A stretch of DNA of 64,000 nt from an uncultured Oscillospiraceae bacterium (GTDB taxonomy: Bacteria > Bacillota > Clostridia > Oscillospirales > Oscillospiraceae), in contig CAKTHQ010000004.1 in assembly GCA_934565415.1 (NCBI GenBank), forward strand, positions 1 to 64,000. The letters are read 5' to 3'. The notes under the pieces are model-generated. The model did not search any database, was not told where the DNA came from, and worked only from the letters and a program-made list of their open reading frames with translations. Numbering within the stretch: the first letter of the stretch is position 1; each line of letters begins with the position of its first letter. The position numbers and the translations under genes were made by a program. Below, piece by piece: positions 58,345 to 64,000 of the stretch.

Positions 58345-59475
58345 TCACTCCAGCATTTTTAAAAATCCTTCCAGATTGTCCAGCCCCGCTTTCAGCTCTT
58401 CGTCGCCGTAGCAGTAGCTGAGGCGGATATACCCTTCCGTACCGAAGCACACCCCCGGGACGGCGGCCAGGCGGCCCTCTTCAATCATCCGCCTGCAAAA
58501 TTCCCAGGAGGGGATTCCGTATTTTTGGATATTTACAAAGACATAAAAGGCACCCTCCGGTTCCGGGAAGGACAGGCCCATTTCCCGGAGCCTCGAGGTT
58601 ACATAATTCCGTCTTCTCCGGTAGATTTCCCGCATGGGGGTGGTATCCACCTGCAGAGCCGCCTCTGCCGCGGCCTGGACAAAGGTAGGCACGGCGGCAA
58701 TCTGGGCGGCAGACAAAAGCAGCAGCCGCCCCACCAGGGCCTCCGGGGCAGCCAGATAGCCTACCCGCCAGCCGGTCATGGCATAGGGCTTGGAAAAGCT
58801 CTGGCACAGGATGGTCTTTTCCCGCAGGCTTTCCTCCAGGGACAAATCCGGGCAGTCTCCGTAGCTCAGGGCCCCGTACACATTGTCGCAGATCAGGTAC
58901 ATTTCCCGCTGGCGTACAACTTCCGCCACCGCCTCCAGGCTATCCCGGTTCAGCACAACGCCTGTGGGGTTGTTGGGGGAATTGAGAACAATGGCCTTTG
59001 TTTTGTCCGTCAGGCACGCATTCATGGCTTCTTTTGTAATCTGGAAGCCGGTTTTGGAAACATCCAGGAAGACGCTCTTTCCCCCGGCGGCCTTGGTGAT
59101 GCTGTCGTACAGGGAAAAGGCCGGGGTGGGGATAATAACCTCGTCTCCCGGGTTCAGAATGCCGGTAAGGGCCACGTTCAGGGCCTGGGTGGCGCCTACC
59201 GTCACCAAAATTTCCCTGGGGTTTGTAGGCCGCCCACGCTTCGTTTCGAATTCGGCAATGGCTTTGCGCAGGCTCTCCGTACCCTGGTTGGGGGCGTAAT
59301 GGGTCTGTCCCCTTTGCAGGGCCTCTACGGCGGCTTTTTGGATGACCTCCGGGGTGTCCAGGTCCGGCTCCCCGATGGTCAGCGTCCGGCAGCCCGGGGT
59401 CTGCCGGGCCAAATTCGTAAATACCCGAATGCCGCTGCGCTCCAAGGCATCCAGGTTGTGATTTCCGGGCATCAT
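58345..59475 (-). CDS. patA: Aminotransferase class I/II, probable N-acetyl-LL-diaminopimelate aminotransferase
   Basis: A 376-residue PLP enzyme of fold type I: LTIGEPDLDTPE, ATQALNVAL, LNSPNNPTGVV, and the Schiff-base lysine in SQSFSKPYAMTGWRVGY-like CQSFSKPYAMTGWRVGY near residue 225. By itself it could be an aromatic or aspartate aminotransferase. The upstream M20 deacetylase (ATGA overlap at 59472-59475) and the divergent dapH identify the acetylase lysine pathway, in which PatA transaminates N-acetyl-2-amino-6-oxopimelate. Confidence 0.82.
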   Translation of the reverse strand: MMPGNHNLDALERSGIRVFTNLARQTPGCRTLTIGEPDLDTPEVIQKAAVEALQRGQTHYAPNQGTESLRKAIAEFETKRGRPTNPREILVTVGATQALNVALTGILNPGDEVIIPTPAFSLYDSITKAAGGKSVFLDVSKTGFQITKEAMNACLTDKTKAIVLNSPNNPTGVVLNRDSLEAVAEVVRQREMYLICDNVYGALSYGDCPDLSLEESLREKTILCQSFSKPYAMTGWRVGYLAAPEALVGRLLLLSAAQIAAVPTFVQAAAEAALQVDTTPMREIYRRRRNYVTSRLREMGLSFPEPEGAFYVFVNIQKYGIPSWEFCRRMIEEGRLAAVPGVCFGTEGYIRLSYCYGDEELKAGLDNLEGFLKMLE

Positions 59476-60560
59476 ACAAAGCTCTCCGCCAGATTCTCAA
59501 AGAATCGGGCGCCTTTCTCCAGAATCTCCTCGTTGAAGTTAAAATTGTCCGAATGCAGGGCAGCAGTATCGCCGGTGCCCAGGAAGAAGAACATTCCGGG
59601 CAGGGACTTCTGGTACCAGGAAAAATCCTCGGCGGTCATGGTGGGCTTGTCCAGGTCGAAGAAGCCCACACATTTTTTTACCTGCCTGTACAGGTCCCCG
59701 GGATTCATAACGGCGGGGTAGCCTTCCGTCATGTATACGTTGACGGTGCAGCCGTAGGAGCGCTCAATATCCTTGGCAATGGATACAATCCCCGCCCGGA
59801 TGGAGTAGAACACCTCGTCCTGGAAGGCCCGCAGGGACCCCTCCATGTGGGTGTGGTCCGACAGAGCGTTGCACACGGTGCCGCTTTCAAACTTGCCGAA
59901 TTTCAGCAGCCGGAAAATGTTCTTGGGTAAGGCCCCTTCCAGCTTCATAACCCTTTGATAAAAATCCACACCGGCGGCCAAGGCATCCACGCCCTCCTGG
60001 GCCTTGGCAATGTGGGCAGACTTTCCGTACACATCCACCCGGACCTCGCAGGACCTGGCCATCATCTCATTTTTCCGGGCGGCAATCATGCCCTCCGGCA
60101 GCTGGGGCCACAGGTGCAGGCCGAAAATCGCCTGGACCTTATGGCTGCGGAATACCCCGGTGGCGCACAGGTCCTTAGCGCCGCCGGTGGTCTCCTCGGC
60201 AGGCTGGAAAACCAGCAGCACATTGTGGGGCAGGTCCTTCTTTTCGTTCAGCCGACGGGCCAGCTCCAAAAGAATGGCCATATGCCCGTCGTGGCCGCAG
60301 GCGTGCATAATGCCGGGATGGGTGGACACATAGGGCACCCTGTTGGCCTCCTGAATGGGCAGGGCATCCGCATCCGCCCGGAAGGCGATGGCATCCTTTT
60401 TCCCGTAGTCAAAAAAGGCGCACAGGGCGCTTTCCATGGGAGAAAACACCCGGCAGTTCAGCTTTTCCAGAGAGGCCCGCAGATAGGCCATGGTCTGGGG
60501 CAGGTTCCGGTCCAGCTCCGGGATTTGGTGGAGCGCACGGCGGTCGTCAATCAGTTGCAT
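59472..60560 (-). CDS. M20 metallopeptidase, probable N-acetyldiaminopimelate deacetylase
   Basis: A 362-residue M20D amidohydrolase: HQIPELDRNLPQT at the start, FRADADALPIQE, the zinc segment MHACGHDGHMAILLELARRL, QPAEETTGGA, FGLHLWPQLPEG and the dimerisation-domain segment KSAHIAKAQEGVDALA. It would remove the acetyl group from N-acetyl-LL-diaminopimelate. The start ATG at 60560 follows GGAGGCG; a longer upstream frame passes through the dispersed repeat and is rejected. Related enzymes cleave other N-acyl amino acids, so the assignment rests on patA and dapH beside it. Confidence 0.85.
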   Translation of the reverse strand: MQLIDDRRALHQIPELDRNLPQTMAYLRASLEKLNCRVFSPMESALCAFFDYGKKDAIAFRADADALPIQEANRVPYVSTHPGIMHACGHDGHMAILLELARRLNEKKDLPHNVLLVFQPAEETTGGAKDLCATGVFRSHKVQAIFGLHLWPQLPEGMIAARKNEMMARSCEVRVDVYGKSAHIAKAQEGVDALAAGVDFYQRVMKLEGALPKNIFRLLKFGKFESGTVCNALSDHTHMEGSLRAFQDEVFYSIRAGIVSIAKDIERSYGCTVNVYMTEGYPAVMNPGDLYRQVKKCVGFFDLDKPTMTAEDFSWYQKSLPGMFFFLGTGDTAALHSDNFNFNEEILEKGARFFENLAESFV

Positions 60561-60578
60561 AGTTTTCGCCTCCGGTAG

Positions 60579-60658
60579 GATTCCCGGCCTTCCCCTGGGA
60601 GAAGGTGCCGCCCGCAGGCGGCGGATGCGGGGCAGGACAGCCCCCGTCACGCATCCGG
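60579..60658. repeat. Dispersed GC-rich intergenic repeat, family B
   Basis: CCTTCCCCTGGGAGAAGGTG, then CGCCCGCAGGCGGCGGATGC and a terminal CGCATCCGGG. It matches the inverse of 3299-3362. Confidence 0.6.
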
Positions 60659-60769
60659 GTAAAAATTTAGCTTTATTATATCCTCCCGTCCCCCGGCTGT
60701 CAATTTTTCCTTGTGCTTTTTCCAAAAAAGTGATACCATAGACAAAAAGTCAAAAAGGAGAAATTTGCT

Positions 60770-61465
60770 ATGATGAACGCGGAACAGATCATTGCCTATA
60801 TCCGGGACGCAGAGAAAAAGACCCCCGTCAAGGTTTATGTTTGGGAAAAGGAGCCGGTCTCCTTCCCCAATTGCCGGGAATTCCCCGCCGGGGAGCACTG
60901 CAAGATCGTCTTCGGCGATTGGAAGGACATCGGCCCCGTGCTGGAAAGCCACGAGTTTGCCCACCTGGAAATCGAAAACAGCTGCCGCAACTCCGCCATT
61001 CCCATGCTGGACCTGAAAAACATCCCCGCCCGCATTGAGCCGGGCGCCATCATCCGGGAGCAGGTGACCATCGGCAAGAACGCCGTGATTATGATGGGCG
61101 CCATCCTGAACATCGGCGCCGTAGTCGGGGACGGCACCATGATTGATATGGGCGCCGTGCTGGGCGGCCGTGCCACCGTGGGTAAAAATTGCCATGTTGG
61201 GGCCGGCGCCGTACTGGCCGGTGTGGTAGAGCCCGCCTCTGCCACACCCGTCATTGTAGAGGACAATGTGCTCATCGGCGCCAACGCCGTGGTCATTGAG
61301 GGCTGCCGCATTGGCCATGACGCCGTGGTCGCCGCCGGAGCCGTAGTCGTCGGGGATGTGGCCCCCAATACGGTTGTCGCCGGATGCCCCGCCAGGGTTA
61401 TCAAGGTAAAGGACGAGAAGACCGCCTCTAAAACCGCCCTGGTGGATGCCCTGCGGGCACTGTAA
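60770..61465 (+). CDS. dapH: Tetrahydrodipicolinate N-acetyltransferase
   Basis: A 231-residue DapH. The N-terminal domain ([20 protein letters not shown]) is followed by a left-handed beta-helix of hexapeptide repeats from about residue 85 ([40 protein letters not shown]) and the C-terminal VIKVKDEKT tail. It acetylates tetrahydrodipicolinate with acetyl-CoA. The start follows AAGGAG; ATG at 60770 or 60773. It is divergent from the deacetylase-aminotransferase pair of the same pathway. Confidence 0.95.
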   Translation: MMNAEQIIAYIRDAEKKTPVKVYVWEKEPVSFPNCREFPAGEHCKIVFGDWKDIGPVLESHEFAHLEIENSCRNSAIPMLDLKNIPARIEPGAIIREQVTIGKNAVIMMGAILNIGAVVGDGTMIDMGAVLGGRATVGKNCHVGAGAVLAGVVEPASATPVIVEDNVLIGANAVVIEGCRIGHDAVVAAGAVVVGDVAPNTVVAGCPARVIKVKDEKTASKTALVDALRAL

Positions 61466-61506
61466 ACACACATCGGGTTCGCCCGTATCTTTCAGGAGAA
61501 CAACAA

Positions 61507-62823
61507 ATGGAAAAACATCATCGATTCGGCAGCCGCTGGGGCTTTATTCTGGCCTCGGTAGGCTCCGCCGTGGGCATGGCCAACGTATGGGGCTTTCCCA
61601 ATAAGCTGGGGACCAACGGCGGCGGCGCATTTCTGGTAGTATACCTGCTGTTTGTGGTGCTGTTCGGGTCCGTAGCCCTGCCTGCGGAGTTTGCGGTGGG
61701 CCGCCGGGCCGGTACCGGCACCCTGGGTGCCTACGAAAACGCCTGGGAAACCCGGGGCCTGGGAAAAATCGGCAGGCTCCTGGGCTGGCTGCCGCTCGTT
61801 GGCTCGCTGTGCATTGCCCTGGGGTACGCCGTCATCATCAGCTATGTATTAAAGGCCCTGGTGGACTCTCTTGCGGGAACACTGATGCATACCGACCCGT
61901 CTGCCTGGTTCGCCGGGTTTTCCGGCGCTTCCCTTTCCGTAGTACCCTACCACATCATCGTGGTGGTGGGCACCCTTTTAACCCTGTACCTTGGGCCCAA
62001 GAGCATCGAAAAGACCAACAAAGTTATGATGCCCCTGTTTTTTCTCATCTTCCTGGTGCTGGCGGTGCGGGTGGCGTTTTTGCCCGGGTCCCTGTCCGGC
62101 TATGCCTTTTTGCTGACCCCCCGCTGGGAATCGCTGGCGGACCCCCAGGTGTGGATCTGGGCCATGGGGCAGGCCTTCTTCTCCCTGTCCGTTACCGGCA
62201 GCGGCATGGTGGTGTATGGGGCGTACCTGTCCAAGGAAGAGGATGTGGTGGGCGTGGCCCGGCATACGGCCCTGTTTGATACCGTCGCTGCCATAGTTGC
62301 CGCCCTGGTCATTATCCCCGCCTGCTTTGCCTACGGGCTGGATGTGGGGGCGGGCCCGGGGCTGCTGTTTGTCACCCTGCCCACCATTTTGCAGGATATT
62401 CCCCTGGGGCAGCTCTTTGCCGTGATCCTGTATGTGGCCATGCTCTTTGCCGGAGTCAGCTCCCTGCAGAATATGTTTGAGGCGGTGGCAGAATCCCTGC
62501 TGCACCGGTTTCCCAGGCTCAGCCGCTTGGCCGTGCTGGCCATTCTCTGCGCCGCCTGTCTGGGAATCGGCCTGGGCATGGAGTCCATCTCCAAATGGGG
62601 CCCCTGGATGGACCTGGTGTCCATTTACATCATCCCCATCGGCGCCACCCTGGGAGCCGTCAGCTGGTTCTATGTAATGAAAAAGGAGGATCTGCTCACT
62701 GCCATCAACCTGGGCACCGAAAAGCCCCACGGCAAGGCCTGGTACGCCGCAGGAAGGTTTTTGTATGTTCCCCTGGCCATTCTGCTGTGCGCCACGGCGC
62801 TCCTTTTCCGAATCGCCTTTTGA
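61507..62823 (+). CDS. Neurotransmitter:sodium symporter family transporter
   Basis: A 438-residue membrane protein with about 11-12 helices. The helix-1 signature GFILASVGSAVGMANVWGFPN with unwound Na+-binding GSAVG, and FLVVYLLFVVLFGSVALPAEFAVGR, identify the SNF/NSS family (LeuT/MhsT type). Bacterial members import amino acids with Na+. The substrate is unknown; proximity to lysine genes is suggestive only. The start ATG at 61507 follows CAGGAGAAC. Confidence 0.93.
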   Translation: MEKHHRFGSRWGFILASVGSAVGMANVWGFPNKLGTNGGGAFLVVYLLFVVLFGSVALPAEFAVGRRAGTGTLGAYENAWETRGLGKIGRLLGWLPLVGSLCIALGYAVIISYVLKALVDSLAGTLMHTDPSAWFAGFSGASLSVVPYHIIVVVGTLLTLYLGPKSIEKTNKVMMPLFFLIFLVLAVRVAFLPGSLSGYAFLLTPRWESLADPQVWIWAMGQAFFSLSVTGSGMVVYGAYLSKEEDVVGVARHTALFDTVAAIVAALVIIPACFAYGLDVGAGPGLLFVTLPTILQDIPLGQLFAVILYVAMLFAGVSSLQNMFEAVAESLLHRFPRLSRLAVLAILCAACLGIGLGMESISKWGPWMDLVSIYIIPIGATLGAVSWFYVMKKEDLLTAINLGTEKPHGKAWYAAGRFLYVPLAILLCATALLFRIAF

Positions 62824-62830
62824 AAACAGG

Positions 62831-62878
62831 AAATCCACAGCCGATTCCGCATTTTGGAAACCGGGCTGTGGATTTTTT
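62831..62878 (+). terminator. Rho-independent terminator
   Basis: 12-bp stem AAATCCACAGCC/GGCTGTGGATTT followed by TTT, after the symporter gene. Confidence 0.85.
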
Positions 62879-62955
62879 ATAAGGACCGTATTTCTGCCCG
62901 GCATACCCCACGCTTCCCCGGCATAGGTTGGAGCAGCGAAGGAGGGGACGGGCGT

Positions 62956-63216
62956 ATGGTGCGGGAAGAGCATATGCTGAAGCTGGTGGGCCGGGCCGAG
63001 CTGACGGTAACCGGGGTAACGGAGGTTGCCCGGTTCGACGAGGATGCGGTGCTGCTGATGACCGATATGGGCCAGCTGCTGATTCAGGGCACGCAGCTGC
63101 AGCTAAAGGAACTATCGGTAGAGGGGGGCCGGGTAGCCGTCAGCGGGACGGTTGGCGCCATTTCTTACGCCCAGGATGCCGACCGGGGAGGCTGGCTGAA
63201 ACGGCTGCTGGGTTAA
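62956..63216 (+). CDS. yabP: Sporulation protein YabP
   Basis: An 86-residue YabP/YqfC-family protein: LVGRAELTVTGVTEVARFDE, LLMTDMGQLLIQGTQLQLKE and GGRVAVSGTVGAISYA. YabP is required for spore coat/cortex assembly in the mother cell. The start ATG at 62956 follows GAAGGAGGGG. It begins the conserved yabP-yabQ-divIC-yabR cluster, whose spoVT neighbour in Bacillus is, in this genome, located elsewhere. Confidence 0.92.
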   Translation: MVREEHMLKLVGRAELTVTGVTEVARFDEDAVLLMTDMGQLLIQGTQLQLKELSVEGGRVAVSGTVGAISYAQDADRGGWLKRLLG

Positions 63217-63878
63217 TCTCACCGGGAAAGGCCCTGGAATTCTTTCTGGCCGCCCTGGGCATTGGCCTGCGGCTGGGGCTGCTGTACGGTTTTCTGCGGC
63301 CCCTGCGGCCAAAGCACACCCTCTTTTCCGACTTCTGCTTCCTGCTGGCCCTGTATTATGGGGTGCTGGTTCTGACCTTCCGGGTCTGCGGCGGAGTGCT
63401 GCGGATTCCCTGCCTTGCAGGGATATTCCTGGGAATTTTTCTCCTGGACCGGACGCTGGGGCGGTGGCTTGCCCCGCTGTTTGTCAGATTTTGGCAGATA
63501 TGGGCCCTTTGTATCCGTAAAATCCTGTCACCTTGGAAAAAATTTTTCAAAATCGCAAAAAATATATTTGCATCTGGGGAAAAATGGGTTACAATAGGAC
63601 GGAAAAGCGCAGGTCGCTCCAATTCCGTTTTCGGAGGTGTATCTCATGACCCAAAATACCGCCCACACGGGAAGCATCCGCGTGGTGTTCAGCCCGTCCT
63701 CGTCCCTGCTGAAGATTCTGGTGGTGCTTCTGTTGGTATTTTCTCTGGTCGCCCTGGCCGCCCTGACCTGGGTGAGACTTACGGTCCAGAGTCAGGCAGA
63801 CGCCATGCGGTCCGAGGCCGCAGCCGTCAGCGGAAGAAATCGGGTCCTGAGCCAGCGGATCGGGAATATGGACAGTGA
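63213..63878 (+). CDS. yabQ: Sporulation protein YabQ (start unclear, long overlap with divIC)
   Basis: Directly after yabP the frame reads ISPGKALEFFLAALGIGLRL, then LYGFLRPLRPKHTLFSDFCF with four membrane helices to about 63490, and a basic cytoplasmic tail (KKFFKIAKNIFASGEKWVTI), as in YabQ. No ATG, GTG or TTG is available near the expected start; CTG codons at 63192 (after GGGGAGG) and 63234 are candidates. The frame has no stop before divIC and runs 233 bp into it, to 63878, with a composition unlike YabQ. Either the stop has been lost or an indel near the end has shifted the frame. Confidence 0.7.
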   Translation, partial: LISPGKALEFFLAALGIGLRLGLLYGFLRPLRPKHTLFSDFCFLLALYYGVLVLTFRVCGGVLRIPCLAGIFLGIFLLDRTLGRWLAPLFVRFWQIWALCIRKILSPWKKFFKIAKNIFASGEKWVTIGRKSAGRSNSVFGGVSHDPKYRPHGKHPRGVQPVLVPAEDSGGASVGIFSGRPGRPDLGETYGPESGRRHAVRGRSRQRKKSGPEPADREYGQ

Positions 63879-63954
63879 CGATACCGTCCGGGCCATTGCG
63901 CAGGAAGAACTGGGGCTGGCAGACCCCGATACCGTTTTCATCAAAATCAAATAA
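63646..63954 (+). CDS. divIC: Septum formation initiator DivIC/FtsB-like protein
   Basis: A 102-residue bitopic protein with a short cytoplasmic part, one membrane helix (ILVVLLLVFSLVALAALTWV), an extracellular coiled coil (residues 48-75) and the FtsB/DivIC ending VRAIAQEELGLADPDTVFIK. It acts in the divisome with FtsL and DivIB. The start ATG at 63646 follows GGAGG; the GTG at 63637 overlaps that site. Position after yabPQ matches the Bacillus order. Confidence 0.9.
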   Translation: MTQNTAHTGSIRVVFSPSSSLLKILVVLLLVFSLVALAALTWVRLTVQSQADAMRSEAAAVSGRNRVLSQRIGNMDSDDTVRAIAQEELGLADPDTVFIKIK

Positions 63955-63985
63955 CCAAACTATTTCTGGAGGAAGCAAATCGTCT

Positions 63986-64000
63986 ATGGAGTTAACCGTC
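63986..64000 (+). CDS. Start of the next gene, probably S1 RNA-binding protein YabR (cut by window end)
   Basis: Five codons, MELTV, after a CTGGAGGAAGC ribosome site. MELTVG-type starts and the position after divIC are typical of yabR, but only 15 bases are visible. Confidence 0.5.

Overview
The window is chromosomal DNA of an anaerobic, endospore-forming clostridium, most likely a gut Oscillospiraceae-type member of the Eubacteriales. The evidence is Wood-Ljungdahl genes (acsC-acsE, acsD, a CooC-type ATPase), sporulation genes (spo0A, spoIIP, yabP, yabQ and a split spoVT), the acetylase branch of lysine synthesis, and GC-rich housekeeping genes with strong Shine-Dalgarno sites. The species cannot be fixed from sequence reading alone.

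Layout. 1-4150: corrinoid/iron-sulfur protein genes and a nickel-insertion ATPase, then tRNA-Met and tRNA-Glu. 5066-9948: a four-gene minus-strand cluster for glycerate/tartronate-semialdehyde metabolism (garR, cdaR, gntP, glycerate 2-kinase). 10019-14335: a LytTR two-component system divergent from a large lipoprotein gene whose promoter carries a LytTR-like direct repeat. 14423-20604: a type II-A CRISPR-Cas locus (10 repeats, cas1, cas9, divergent tracrRNA) in which cas2 and the 5' half of csn2 are missing.

20858-39854 is the most striking part. The sporulation regulator gene spoVT is split at codon 34 by an 18,454-bp element. The element carries a large serine recombinase at its right edge and a cargo of type I restriction-modification, Fic, DinD, an Mrr-like nuclease, a degenerate HEPN/MNT pair and several unknown genes. 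The 12-bp core GGCGACCCGTTG occurs at both ends, in frame with spoVT on both sides. Precise excision would restore a 180-codon spoVT, while in the integrated state the recombinase reading frame runs into the SpoVT sensor domain. It resembles the skin-like elements that interrupt sporulation genes.

39902-47629: conserved genes (rqcH, mrnC, a Gx-type membrane protein, tadA, spoIIP, a lipid kinase, an rRNA methyltransferase, queH) and tRNA-Gln/tRNA-Lys. 47764-55535: a tRNA-Lys-associated island with a tyrosine integrase, a RloA/RloB-like ATPase-nuclease pair, a WYL regulator with a palindromic operator, a fused nuclease-methyltransferase and a resolvase remnant. 55586-64000: spo0A, a CBS-type pyrophosphatase, lysine synthesis genes (dapH divergent from the deacetylase and aminotransferase), a sodium symporter, and the yabP-yabQ-divIC-(yabR) cluster running off the right edge.
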